64,000 nt of DNA from Euryodendron excelsum (GCA_033060915.1 CM065385.1:12822001-12886000), one strand, 5' to 3'; positions 32,527 to 44,316 are shown, numbered from the stretch's first letter. Notes: generated from the letters alone by a model not told the origin. Translations and numbers: made by a program.

Positions 32527-32950
32527 CCACCCTAGGTTAACTTGACCCTAGTTATCCAACCCTAGGTTAACTTGATCCTAGTTGTCCAACCCTGGGTTAA
32601 CTTGACCCTAGTTATCCAACCCTAAGTTAACTTAACCCTAATTGTCCAACCCTAGGTTAACTTGACCCTAGTTGTCCAACCCTAGGTTAACTTGACCCCA
32701 GTGATCCAACCCTAGGTTAACTTGACCCTACTTACTCAACTCTAGGTTAACTTGACCTTAGTTATCCAACTCTAGGCTAACTTGACCCTAGTTGACCAAC
32801 CTTAGGTTAACCTAACCTAAGTTAGTTAACCCTAAGTCACCTTAACCCTGTGTTAACCTAACCCAAGTTAGTTAACCCTAGGTCGCCTTAACCCTAGGTT
32901 AACTTAACCCAAGTTAGTTAACCTTAGGCCAATCCAACCTAGGTTGGTAT
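32527..32950. repeat. 30-bp tandem repeat (CCCTAGGTTAA type), passing into a longer unit
   Basis: About ten copies of a unit reading CCTAGGTTAA, CTTGACCCTA, GTTATCCAAC run from 32527 to about 32830 with exact 30-base spacing. From about 32830 the text changes to the AAGTTAGTTAACCCTAGGTC type of repeat that has a 46-bp period in the copy at 45785-46110. Confidence 0.85.
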
Positions 32951-34290
32951 ACTTTAAGGTCCCAAATCATATGCCCCTTTTTAAAATCATCTTTCTAAAC
33001 TATCCTCATTACCCATTTTTTCAAAACCTCGTACTCTTTTGAGATTTTATATACCAACTCCATAACCTCTTCAAATGTTCCTACACTCCATCTTCAAAAT
33101 ATTTTCAAAAATGTTCTTAAGAACTCACAACCCTAAGGTTTCCCTACCCTTTCCATGGTTAGGGATTCCAAAGGAAAGTGATATATCAAGAACAACCCCT
33201 TAGGTTGTCCACATTAGGGTTTCAAAGCTCTAGGTGTTTTCAAAAACCATTTTCGAAAACTTTTCAACACTCTAAAATCATACCTCCAAGGTTTTGAAAA
33301 TAAGACCTCAAAACATTTTTAAACTCTCTTAAGTTATCTTAAAGCATTTTTAAAACTCCCTTTGAGTTGTTCCAAATACATTTTCAAAACCCCCTTTCAA
33401 GAATTCCAAAGTTCTATTTCAAAACACTCCAACATCCAAATCGAAACTCTCAAATGCTCTTTTCCAAAGGCCACAAAGTGTCTTCAAATTTCTCTAAAGA
33501 CCTCAATGTATCTTCAAAACATTCCAAAGGCCCTAATGCGCCTATTTTCCATCGGGCTCTTGCCCGAACTACGAATGACTTGATTCTCGCCAAATGAGAT
33601 ACGTAGGCAACCTAAAATGGTGCGGTCATAACTCCCCTTTCAACTCCGGTCCCTTTTTTCAAAAGTTTCCATTAGTTCAAAGTTTCTATCTCAAACCCCT
33701 TTAAACTTCCATGTTTTCAAACTCCTTCCCGAAAACTTCCAACATGCATCATTCATCTAAAAAGTGATGACTAAACCCCGTTTTCAAAATTCTAAAGTGG
33801 ATGTTAAGTGGATAATGATAACTAGTTATTCTAGTGAGTGATCAAAAATGTGATTAGACATGTAGGTATTGAAAGGGCGGGGTAGGATGATGAACTTAGG
33901 ATATATTCCCTACACGTAACCTACCCCCGGACTATAGATTTCTGTTTTTGAAAGACCAAACTGGAGTTATTTTCCAAAAGGGCTTAAATCTTTTCAAAGA
34001 TTGCCAAACAACCTATTTTCTTAAAAACCCTCTCTCGAAGGGGTTTTCAAAATCTTTTCCAAAAACCCTAAGTTTAATCTTCAGATTAACACTTAGTTTT
34101 AGGTGTCCTAACTCACCTTAATCAAGTTAGGTGGTGACTCCTGTTTTTCTAAAAAGCCCTTCATCAAATCAATTTTAAGTTCAAACCCAGTCACACTTAT
34201 CCTTCTAAGAGGATGAGTTCTAGTGACAGAGTTTCGCACTTTTATCTCTGAGCTGAAAGGACCTTAGACCTCAAAAATCGGGGCACGACA

Positions 34291-35011
34291 AAGAGGGGTA
34301 AGAATACCCTTGTCGGATCGACAATAACAAGGAGTAAAGTCTGCCATCCACCTGGCCATCTCCTCAAGAGAATACTCGAAGAGTCAGTAAGATCAGGGTA
34401 ATGGCGTTCATCCGAGCAATAGGCCACTCCAAAGAAGTATGCCAAACACTAGGGTGAGTAACCTGACCAGTGTAAAACTCAAAATGATCTAGTAGAAAGT
34501 CCACTTAAAGGACCGAAAAAGAAGGATGAGAGTCTGAATCTAGAATCTAGTGCTTGAGTCCTAACTAACTAGAAATAACAGACAGAAAGGCCCTAGGAAG
34601 GTCTGGACCCACGATACCCTCCTGACCGCTCCTCAAACCCAACAAGCACCCATACTCATAAGGAGTTAGCATCATCTCAAAATCACTAAAGTGAAACAGA
34701 TATAACTCAGGGCACCAAAAGACAGTAGATGCCTTAACCAGACCAGGTACCAGCTGAACAAAGAGAAGTAACCCTAGATACACGAAAGCCCTACAAAAGA
34801 TTTGTCGCTCCTCCTCAATGTAGCTATCATACCAAGCACGGAGCCGAGACATGACGGTAGCATCCTCCCTGACCCTCGCACCTAGAGCAGTAGAAGACTG
34901 TCCCCTTGATGCACTCCCACCTTAGGTGAAGCCACCCCTACTAGCACTGCCCGCTCTGGGCTCAACCCACAGTGCCTGCTCTCAGAACCATCATTGCCGA
35001 CGTCTAATATC
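34291..35011 (-). pseudogene. Antisense ORF of the Tat element, N-terminal half
   Basis: Read on the minus strand from 35011. Segments include RLRAWYDSYIEEERQIFC, LVQLVPGLVKASTVFWCPE and FHFSDFEMMLTPYEYGCLLGL (about 34850-34620); the last recalls the FEMTxTLEE-type motif of plant mobile domain proteins, to which reported Tat antisense ORFs are related. Stops occur at about 34565 and further on, with later readable text such as WHTSLEWPIARMNAITLILL. The frame is entered just after a CAG at the end of a T-rich tract (minus strand), resembling a 3' splice site. It is interrupted at 34290 by the solo LTR. Family membership is probable; function unknown. Confidence 0.7.
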
Positions 35012-35235
35012 CTGAAAAGCAACAACAAAAAAAAAAAATGTAAAAAGTTGATCAGCAATAGGATACGCATGAAAGTAACAAGCAAAAAAAATAATATATG
35101 TATACAACAAGAAAAACAAGAAAAAAAATTAAACAAAAAGAGAGAAGCAAGAAAAAAAAGAAGAAAAAGAAAAAAAAGAGGAAGAAAAAGAAAAAAAAGA
35201 AAACAAAGAGAGAAAAAAAAAAGCCAAGGCCCTGT
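35012..35235 (-). other. Polypyrimidine tract (minus strand) ending in CAG, candidate intron end
   Basis: On the minus strand about 200 bases of T/C-rich text end in GTTGTTGCTTTTCAG at 35012, then the antisense ORF begins. On the plus strand it is an AAG/AAAG-rich low-complexity tract that yields meaningless Lys/Arg-rich frames. The second Tat element has the same arrangement at 57870-58060. Confidence 0.5.
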
Positions 35236-35664
35236 CCATTCCCCCGGTTCTATTTCAAAAGTTTTCTAAAGATTTTCTGAGCTTTTTCCTCAAAAAGTTC
35301 TATTTTAAAATTCCAAATTGGTTTCCCGGGCTTTCTCCTTCAAAAGTCCTATTTCAAAGTTTTATAGCGGTTTTCTGAGCTTTTTACTCAAAAAGTTTTG
35401 TTTCAAAATTTCAAACCGGTTTCTCGGGCTTCATCCTTCAAAAGCCTCGTTTCAAAAAATTTTCTAATGGTTTTTCGAGCCTTTTTCTCAACTAGTTTCG
35501 TTTCAAAATATCAAACCAGTTTCCCAGGCTTTTGTCCTTCAAAAACCCCGTCTCACAAAGTTTTCTGTTGGTTTTCCAAGCTTTTTCCTCAAAAAGTTTC
35601 TCCTTCAAAAGTCCCGTTTCAAAGTTTTCTAATGGTTTTCTGAACTTTTTCCTCAAAAAGTCTT
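35236..35664. repeat. Tandem repeat of about 98-100 bp, first part
   Basis: CTTTCTCCTTCAAAAG or variants recur at about 35331, 35429 and 35529, alternating with CTTTTTCCTCAAAAAG. The array is split by the solo LTR at 35665 and continues at 41110-41350. A homologous array is at 57543-57850. Confidence 0.8.
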
Positions 35665-38600
35665 TGTCGCGCCTAGATTTTTCGCACTCGAGGAATACTC
35701 ACACAAGTGGGAAAAACACTTTACTCTCTCGTTAGAACTCACCCTCCTAGAAGAATGAGTGCGACTAGGTTTGAATTGAAAATTGATTTGAATAAAGGGC
35801 TTTCGAAAAAGATTTGGAGTTGCCACCTAACTTGATTAAGGTGAGTTAGGTCACCTAAAAACTAAGAATAATCCGAAGACTACACTTAAGGTTTTTGGAA
35901 AACGATTTTGGAAAACATCCTCAAAAGAGGGTTTGTTTTTAGGAAAACGGGTTGTTTGGCAACCTTTGGAAAACATTTAGCCATTTTTTTCAAAAACTAA
36001 CTCCTTTTGGTCTTTGAAAATAGTGACCTAGGTTCGGAGGTTGGCTACGTGTAGGGAAGACGCACTAAGCTATCACTCTACCCCGCCCTTTCGGTACCTA
36101 CATGTCAATCTATCCTAGATTTACCTATGAGAGTCTTTAATTAACCCATGTCCAATCCTATCCACTTTGAAAAACAACTTTTGAAAAGAAACTAACATGT
36201 TGCGTGATATGCAAGTGCAAGGAAAGAGAATGGAAAAATAGATTTGGAAAAAGATTGATTTGAAATTGATTTGATTTGATTTGAAAATAGATTTGAAGAG
36301 ATGGAATTGAAATTGGAAAGTTTGAAAATTGAAAGTAGAAATTTGAAAATAGAAATTTTGAAATTGGAATTTTAGATTTGAAAAGATTTTGGAAACCACA
36401 CCCATGAGGGTGGAATTGAAAGTTTGAAAAGTATTGTGACTGCACCTATGAAGGTTGCCTACGTATCCTTTTGGGGAAATCAGGTCAGTCGTAGTTCAGA
36501 CCGGAGTCTGATTGAAAATAGAAGAGTTGATTTGAAGAAAGAGATTGAATTGAAAATTGGATTTGATTTGAGATTAGAAGAGGAGATTGAAAATTGAAAT
36601 TGAGAAGATTGGACTTTGATTTGAAGAGATAGATTTGGACTTGTTTTGAAAAAGAGAAGGTTTAAGAAAACCTAGACTTAGGAAAGAGAAGAGACTTAGG
36701 AAAAATTTGACTCGGCTTGGAAGATTTGGAAAGATTAGATTTTAGGAGATGTTCCAATTAGGAAAAGTCTGATTTAAGAAAGTTTCGAATTAGGAAAGTT
36801 TAATTTTTAGAAAGTTTTGAATTAGGAAAGTTTCATTTTTGTAAAGTTTTGAATTAGGAAAATTTTAGGTTTAAGAAAGTTTTCAACTTTAGGAAAGTTT
36901 TGAAATGGGAAAGCATTGAATTTAGAAATGTTTTGAATTAAGAAAAGTTTAGTTTGAGAAAGGTTTAGAATTTGGAAAGTTTCAAATTAAGAAAGTTTTG
37001 AATTTTGGAATGTTTGAAAAAAAAAAAAGGGAAGTTTTGAATTTGGAAAGTTTTGAAAACGAGGAAGTTTTGAAAATAAGAAAGTTTTGTTTTGGGAAAA
37101 GTTTGAAAAAGGAAAGTTTTCAGTTTAGGAAATGTTTAAATTAAGAAATTTTTGAGTTTAGAAAAGTCTTAGATTTGGAAAGATGTTGAAGTTTTGGAAA
37201 GTTTAGAATTTTGGAGAGATTTAGGTTTAGAAAGATTTAACTTGAGAAAGTTTCAAATTTAGGAAGCTTAGGATTTTAGAAAGATTTGAAATTTAGAAAG
37301 TTTAGGATTTAGAAAGTTTTAGAGTTTGAATTTTAGAAAGTCTTGAAGTTAGGAAAGGTTTAAATTTAGGAAAGGTTTGAAAACTTAGGTTTAAGAAGTT
37401 AAGATTTGAAAAGATGATAGAATTAGGAAATGGTTGAATGAGGAAAGATTTGAAAATTGAGTTTTAAAATTTAGGAAAGATTTTTATGTTCAAGTTTTGG
37501 AAACTTAAGGTTAGGAAAGTGAAAGATTAGAAAGGAGTTGAATTAGGAAAGAGTTGGATTTTGAAATTTAAGGAAAGATTTAAAGTTTAAGTTTAGGAAA
37601 CTTATGGTTTAGGAAGGAATTGAATTAAGAAAGGTTTGGATTAGGAAGGGATTGGATTTGGTTTCTAAAAGAAAAAATTTGATTTTGTTTCCAAAAATGG
37701 AGGACGGGATCTAGTTTCCTAAACGGGGAGATTGGATTTGGTTTCCTAAAGGGAAGATTTGATTTGGCAAAGATTTGGAAAGGGAGATTCTAGAAACCCT
37801 AGTTTTGAAAGTGTGGAATTTTAACGTAGAAAAGAGGTTTTGGAAACATGTATAGTCTGGATGGGAAAACAAGAAATTTTGGAAACCTAGGTTTGGGGCA
37901 AAGTTTGAAAATCATGTTTTTGGAAAGAAAATTAGGGTTTCCTAATTGTGGGTTCTAGGGCTTGACTTGGGCTCTAAGGAAAGAGTTTTTAGAAAGTGCG
38001 TTTTTGGAAACGAAGGCTTTCTAGAAGGGAAATCCTAGGGAGGAGTTTTTGGAAAGTGAATTTGGAAAGAGAGTTTTCGGAAAGATTTTTGGAAAGAGGG
38101 AGTTTTTGGAAAGTGTGTTTTTGGAAACATAGATTTTGGGAGGAAAAATCCTGGAGGGGAGTTTCTAGAAGGAAGATTTTTGGAAAGAGAGTTTTTTAGA
38201 AAGATTTTTGAAAAGAGATTGTTGGAGAGAGTTTTTTAGGAAAGTGAATTTAGGAAGTGTTTTTAGAAAGTGAATTTTGAGGAGAAAGAGTTTTTGGAAA
38301 GGAGTAGAAAAAGGGAGTTTTGAAAAATAGATTTTGGAAGGGAGTTTTTGAAAACAATTTTGAAGAGGAGAGTTTTAGGAAAGTATGTTGAAAAAGAGAT
38401 TTTTAGGAAGAGATTTTTGAAAAGAGAGTTTTAAGAAAGTATGAAAACGTCTCACTTTCCTAAAGCGATTCTAACCATAAGAGGGCTAGAACCACTTTAA
38501 GAAAGTGGCTTTGGAAAACAATAAGATTTGAAAATATAGACCAAAAATGTCACTTTTAATGTAACACTTTCCTAAAGCAACCCTAGCCATGGAAAGGCTA

Positions 38601-39327
38601 GAATCACCTTAGAATTGTGGTTTTGAAAACAAGTTTTTGAAAAAGAGATTTTGATGCAATTTTGAAAACAAGTTTGAAAATGATTTTGAAAACGAGTTTG
38701 AAAACAAATTTTGGAAGATGCAAGACTATGATATGCACAACGCAATTTGGGGTCGTGAACATACAAGGCTAAGGCTTCACCACATAATCAGGGGGGCCAG
38801 ACCCACGTGGTCTTTGGTTAGACTAGAAGAAAGCCCCCGACACGGTGACTCTCCAATAGCCCAATCCTACAAATGGATCGGGAATTCCCTTGTTTCAAGC
38901 ATGCAAAGAAAGGGGGGGGGGAAAGAGATGGGGGATTAAAATAGAGAAAACCCAAGTGGGTTAGGAGAGAGAAGAGAGAAGGGGGAAGTGCGGAAATTTA
39001 AATAGGGAGCCTACCGTATGTCTTGTTTATTTTGCGCGCCGTGCTGTCTTCGGTCTTCGGTCTTTGTCTTGATCTTCGTCTTCAATCCTCAAGAGTTGTC
39101 TTCAAGCTTTGGATTGCAGCTCTTCAAGTCTTCGAAGGAGGGTTGAAGGCTAGTGTATGAATGTATGGATTTGTGTATGAGTGTATAGGAGGCTAGGGTT
39201 TGTGTAGGGTGGTAAGGGTTTGGAAAACCTGAGGCTAGGGTTTTGGAGGTGCTCGAGTTCTGTATATCGAAATATCTGATTTCTAGGTTAAGTTTGCAGA
39301 CCCTTTTCACGTTGAATGAGGCTCTGT

Positions 39328-39334
39328 ATTTATA
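39328..39334 (-). promoter_or_regulatory. TATA box of the type A solo LTR (minus)
   Basis: CTATAAATACAGAGCCTC on the minus strand, with the GGCGCC cluster 10-110 bases upstream, as in the other type A copies. Confidence 0.62.
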
Positions 39335-39639
39335 GAGGTTGGACAAACCTGGCGCCTGTTACAGTGGCGCCAGGGCAAAATTGCTCTTTGCGCCACTCCA
39401 GGCCAATTCTTGGCTTGGCGCCACTACTAGTGGCGCTAGCCAGTTAGGAAACTTTATAAGTCGGCAAACAACGTATCTTTGACTAGATTCGGCCGCCTAT
39501 ACTAGTGACTACCATGCAATTTTTAGCCTGGCTTCACTAGGAGTGACTCCGGAAAGTCCGGGAATGATTTGGAGGAGCCGGGAATTACCTGGAAGGTCGG
39601 AAAGGAGCAGGAACACTTAAAATAGTGTCTTGGAGGTAT

Positions 39640-40190
39640 TTAATTTGAAAAGTGAGGATAAGATGTGTCGGAAAGGTTGACCGGGCCCTTAGGGGCAAAA
39701 CGGTCAATCGGACCGGGAAACTGCCAAGACAAACTCGGACTGTCCCGGAAGAAGACTTGGGATCTGGAAACATTATTTAGAATGTTCCCAGAGGTTGACG
39801 GTTTGATTCCCAGAGCCGGCGTGGTTGGAAAAGGAGATCAGCCCACCAGGAGCAAAACAGTCATTTTGTACTAAGTTCGCCGGAACTGACTCGGAACGAT
39901 CCGGAAAGGTAAAGGAAGGTTGAGAATACTATAAAAAGTAGTCTCAGGAGGTTACCGGTTTGATACCCAGAGCCGGTATGGTCGAAGAAGGAGACCGGCC
40001 CTCTAGGGGCAAAATGGTCATTTTGTACCGGGTTGGCCGGAACTGACTCGGAATGATCCGGAAAGGTAAAGGAAGGTTGAGAATACTATAAAAAGTATTC
40101 TCGGGACATTACCGGTTTGATAACCAGAGCCGGTATGGTTCCCGGGGCATTCGGATGCTTAGGGGCAAAATGGTCATCTTAACCGAAAAG
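39640..40190. repeat. 157-bp tandem repeats (type A LTR)
   Basis: AGGGGCAAAACGGTCAAT or AGGGGCAAAATGGTCAT recurs at about 39691, 40006 and 40161, with a diverged AGGAGCAAAACAGTCAT at about 39848. CCGGTTTGATACCCAGAGCC accompanies each unit. Homologous to 4560-5085. Confidence 0.78.
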
Positions 40191-40394
40191 TCTCGAAAAA
40201 GGTCCAAGGGACAGTTTGGTCATTTTTCAGCAAAGTGGGTTAACAAACACTGGTGTTGACCTGAGTTTTGAGTGTTTCTGCTACTCTAACGGCGGTCGTC
40301 GTGACACAAGGGTTTGTTGCCGATTCCCTATATCGACCTATTTGTGAGTAGTTCCGCTACTCTAACGGTTTTGTGAGTAGTTTCGCTACTCGGA

Positions 40395-40930
40395 CCGTCT
40401 CGAGGAATAAATTGTCTCGAGAGAGGGATTGGAAAGGGGACTTATCGTCTCTGAAGAGACGTGCCTAGATTGGAACCGTCTCGAGCAATAAACTGTCTCG
40501 AGAGTGGGATTGGAAAGGGGACTTATCGTCTTCGAAGAGACGTGCCTGGATTGGAACCGTCTCGAGGAATAAACTGTCTTGAGAGTGGGATTGGAAAGGG
40601 GTCTTACCGTCTTCGAAGAGACGTGCCTGGATTGGAACCGTCTCGAGGAATAAACTGTCACGAGAGTGGGATTGGAAAGGGGTCTTACCGTCTCTGAAGA
40701 GACGTGCCTGGAGTGGAACCGTCTCGAGGAATAAACTGTCTTGAGAGTGGGATTGGAAAAGGGGTCTTACCATCTCCGAAGAGACGTGCCTGGAGTGAAA
40801 CTGTCTCGAGGAATAAGCAGTCTCGAGAGTGGGATTGGAAAGGGGTCTTACCGTCTTCGAAGAGACGTGCCTGGAGTGGAACCGTCTCGAGAAATAAATT
40901 GTCTTGAGAGTGGGATTGGAATTGGAAAGG
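40395..40930. repeat. About 6.6 copies of the 81-bp tandem repeat
   Basis: CCGTCTCGAGG-type unit starts are at 40395, 40476, 40557, 40638, 40719, 40801 and 40882, spacing 81 or 82. Units are highly alike, so the expansion is recent. Because 81 is divisible by three, periodic frames of 60-102 codons appear on both strands; I do not treat these as genes. Confidence 0.92.
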
Positions 40931-41109
40931 AAAGGACAATGCCCCTAAGGGCATTTTGCTTCTATTTGGGCCTGACAGGCCCGCGAAGTGACAGAAAGAC
41001 GGGATTTGGACCTAGAGAATTGGTTTCGATTGGAATATGCCCACAATGACTTGAAAACAAGTCTGGACGGAGTGTAGACTGCTGAGCGGTCAAAAATAGG
41101 GTGCTTACA

Positions 41110-41350
41110 GTCTTATTTTAAAATTTCATACTAGTTTTTCGGGCTTTCTCCTTCAAAAGCCTTGTTTCAAAAAGTTTTCTAGTAGTTTTCCAAGCTTCTT
41201 CCTCAAAAAAGCTCTATTTCAAAATTTCAAATCGGTTTTTCGAGCTTTCTCCTTTAAAAGCCCCATTTCGAAAGTAATTTTATGAAATTCTGGTTTCCCG
41301 GACTTTCTCCTTTAGAAGCTTAGTTCTCAAAAGTAGCTGCTTTTTCTAAG
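41110..41350. repeat. Tandem repeat of about 98-100 bp, second part
   Basis: Continues the array interrupted at 35664, with CTTTCTCCTTCAAAAGCC at 41147 and a variant at 41244. Confidence 0.75.
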
Positions 41351-42620
41351 AGTTTCAAAGTCGAAACATCGAAATTTTAAAAGGGTCCATACTTTTTAAA
41401 GAAATTTCGGCAAGGTTCCGCCTTAAAAAGTCATTATTCCAAAATTTAACAAATTAAAAACACATTACCAAAGCTCCTCGAGCCTCCAACCATGTCAATC
41501 GACACTATCCTATCCTCCATGGCACATGACCCACAATGAAAAACAATTTTTAAGTCAATTTCTTTGCTTTTTCAAAGTTTTTGGTTCCATTTTATTTTTG
41601 AAAAATCCCCAAAAATTCCCATAACACTCAAAAAGATCCCCACAATTTTTTGAAAATATGCTACAATTTTTCTGTCTTCAATAGGTTTAATTTTCCTTAA
41701 TTTTCCCCCTTTTTCTTAATTTTTGAAAATTAAAAAATTTAAAATTTTTTAAAAAATTACGAAACTTCATACGGTTGTTCTACACATTTTTCTAAGGCAT
41801 CTGGTATGAAAATCAAGCACACACACACAAAATCTAAGCCTACATGAGCAATTTTATAGAACCCTGCAGGAAACCCTTTTACAAAACATGCAAAATCATT
41901 CCAAACACACTCAAATCATCGTCAAATTACAAAAAATGATCCACCCATTGCGTTCTAAACATCCTAAAACATAGATTTATACTAATCATACACAAAAAAT
42001 GGGCACACATACATCAAAATCAACGAAATTTCAAGAAATCTAACCTTTGAATTCTCCGGTGAAATCTAAACATTTTGGCGAGAATCTGATGACTATAACA
42101 GCTTTCGGCACGAGCCCCATATCCCCTGATACTTTCCTAACAATGCACTAACAATATCCCTTGAAAATCCCTCGAATGAGCTTCCAAAATCGTCTAGAGT
42201 TTATGTAACCCTTAACACAATATGTGAATTGCTCTGTTTTTAAAAGTCACAGGCTGGCACATGTAGCAGATGCGCCAGAAGAAAAATCGAGCTGGTGCAT
42301 GTTATTGTTGACCAGGCGCATGTCCTACATGTGCCCGGCCCTTTAGCTTCCCGCCAAAACTGGTTTTAAATGCCCGTAAGGCCATAAATCACTTTTAAGA
42401 AATTTCAAAAACCCAAAAATTACTTTTTGAGCTCTTGATTTCAAATACCCAAACTTGTCAAACCCAAAAGCTAGCATTTTTAAGAGCCCAAAATTTTCAA
42501 ATTCAAAGCTTTCAAAAGTAGAGACTCACTGGTAGTCCAAAACTTTCCAAGATGCCGTCCCCTGATCACCTCGCGACCAAAAAGGGATTCTTACCTTATC
42601 ATTTTTTTGCCTTTGACAAG
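41351..42620 (-). promoter_or_regulatory. Distal 3' untranslated region; candidate promoter of the antisense gene
   Basis: No coding frame. The minus strand has CTATAAAAT at 41853-41858, a fair TATA box pointing toward the antisense ORF. About 460 bases upstream of it is the dyad GCGCATGT (42316-42323), CCT, ACATGTGC (42327-42334), nearly identical to the palindrome next to the LTR TATA box at 31073-31091, plus a related GGCACATGTAGC at 42256. Promoter activity is inferred only. Confidence 0.4.
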
Positions 42621-42643
42621 CAAAGACAGAAAGAGAGGGACAG
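42621..42643 (+). promoter_or_regulatory. Polypurine tract before the 3' LTR
   Basis: CAAAGACAGAAAGAGAGGGA ends one base before CAGT and the LTR start TGTAAGCACC at 42645. Such a tract primes plus-strand synthesis. It confirms that the LTR at 42645 is the 3' LTR of the element whose primer site is at 12989. Confidence 0.75.
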
Positions 42644-44309
42644 TTGTAAGCACCCCATTTTTGCCTGCTCGGCAATCTCCGACCCGACCGGATCCAGTTT
42701 TCAAATATCACAATATATGTGAGCCCAAGACTGCTCTTTCAAACTCCAATCTAGTCATCCGGTCGCTTCTTGGGGCCATATAGCCTAATTGAAGATAAAA
42801 AGACAATATTAACCTTAGGCACCCCAGGTAGCTTTCCAAGACCGGGCGGTCTCAGAAACCAACGCCATCCAAGCAGATTTCCAAGACTGAGTGGTCTCGA
42901 GAACCAACGCCATCTAGGTAGCTTCCCGTGATAGGGTGATCTCAAGGACCAACACTATATCAAGTTCCAAATGGTTCACTTCTAGTGCCTGCTAGCCCGC
43001 CAATGTAAAATGTCCATAATTTCGTAGTTCTCCGAAATCAGGCGTTCTTAGGGACCAACGCCACCCCACAGGTAGCTTTTTGAGACCAAGCGTTCACAGA
43101 AACCAACACCACCCTCCAAGTAGCTCTTTAAGACCGGACGGTCTCAGGGACCAACACTTAGGTCAATACTGGTGCCTACTAGCCTGACTCGGTGAAAAAT
43201 GACCAAACCTACCCCTTGGGCCTCCAAGCACGTCTTAAGAAAGTTAAAAATCCCTCAAGATGGTAAGTCCACCCTTTCAAAGTGTTCTGGATAGTTAGGC
43301 GTGCTCGACACACCATCATGTCCAATTCCAGTCCCCTTCTAGTCAACTCTAGTCAAAATGACCATTTTACCCCTAACGGCTTAAATGCGCCCCAAAACTA
43401 CACCGGCTTCGGGTATTGAACAGCAGATCTCATCATATGCCCCTATTTAACCCAAGGTGAGCCCCACGATGTTAAACACTTCCAACTCAACGAAAGTCCC
43501 CTGAAGCGTCTCCCAGATGCTCCGCCATGGTTGTCTTTTCTCTCAATTCCCTAGTTATAACGCACAGTCAAAAGACTTGAGAAATGCATAAACTAGGAAA
43601 TTCCTAAAAGCTTGACCACAGGTCTTTCCATCGATATGACTCGATTGAATAGATTGCTTCCTGAAGCCTCCGATCACATGGCTTGAAAACTGCCACTTTT
43701 AGTAACCCTTGGAGCATCTCACATACACTCTGTCAAGGTTTTCTTTTTTTCCAATTCCCTGATTATAATGCACCGTCAAACGATTTGAGAAATGCATAAA
43801 TTAGGAAATTCCCAAAAGTATTTTGGAGCACTTTTAATTGATACTGTCCGATAGAAGAGATCGCTTCTCGAAGGCCCCGATCACGTGGCCCACAAATGGC
43901 TACTTTTGAACATCTGCGAAGGGCATCACAGACGCTCCACAAAAGTGTGTTTTTGTGCACATTTTCTGAGATGATATCTCACTCTTTCAAACACCTTTTA
44001 AGGTCCTTAAAAATTCAAAGCTCTTGAGAAACACTAGGAGAATATTATGGACATGATCGATTTTTCTGAATCTTTTTTGAATTGCACAATTATCGAGGCA
44101 ACGTTTAAATGAACATTCGTGGTGGTCGAGCATATGCTACATGCAGCTAGATTTTGATTAAATCGATAAAACTTTTCTTAGCCCTTAAGATTTAGCCAAT
44201 ACAAAGTGTGCCATGTGGCATTCTGCCAGTGGAATAGTACTGATGCATGTGTTAGGCAATTTTTCCCTAAGCAAATGTGCTACATGCGCCCGGCCTCTCT
44301 AGGTTTGCT

Positions 44310-44316
44310 TATAAAT
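44310..44316 (+). promoter_or_regulatory. TATA box of the 3' LTR (type B)
   Basis: TATAAAT in the context GGTTTGCTTATAAATATAGG, the same as at 11192. The upstream G-box is mutated here to CCATGTGG. Confidence 0.58.

Larger units (their letters stand above)
29688..34290 (+). mobile_element. Type B solo LTR inside the antisense ORF (4603 bp)
   Basis: It runs from TGTAAGCACCCC to GGGGCACGACA. Flanking pentamers AAGGG (29683-29687) and AAGAG (34291-34295) match at 4 of 5, a decayed TSD. Antisense-ORF sequence lies on both sides. In order: 208-bp repeats with the dyad (30295-30735), a G-box (31004-31010), abutting palindromes (31053-31091), a TATA box (31112-31118), 30-bp repeats (32527-32830), the TACGTAGGCAAC block (near 33601), and the conserved 3' end. 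It is the only type B copy among the five insertions in this element. Confidence 0.92.
35665..41109 (-). mobile_element. Type A solo LTR with a perfect 5-bp TSD (GTCTT), 5445 bp
   Basis: GTCTT at 35660-35664 and 41110-41114 flanks an LTR running from TGTCGCGCCT to GGTGCTTACA (plus strand). The host tandem repeat continues on both sides. It is the longest LTR here. Features in plus-strand order: conserved LTR end (35665-36480), C-poor tract (36650-38430), conserved block (38710-38900), TATA box (39328-39334), GGCGCC cluster (39345-39440), 157-bp repeats (39640-40190) and the expanded 81-bp array (40395-40930). Intact ends and TSD suggest it is among the youngest insertions. Confidence 0.97.

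Noticed and set aside
32527..32950. CRISPR-like array or interstitial telomere
   Set aside because: Units are contiguous without spacers, and the core is CCCTAGG, not the plant telomere CCCTAAA; it lies inside an LTR.
34994..35280. Lys/Arg-rich frames
   Set aside because: Pure low-complexity AAG/AAAG tract; the strand more likely to matter is the minus one, as a pyrimidine tract.
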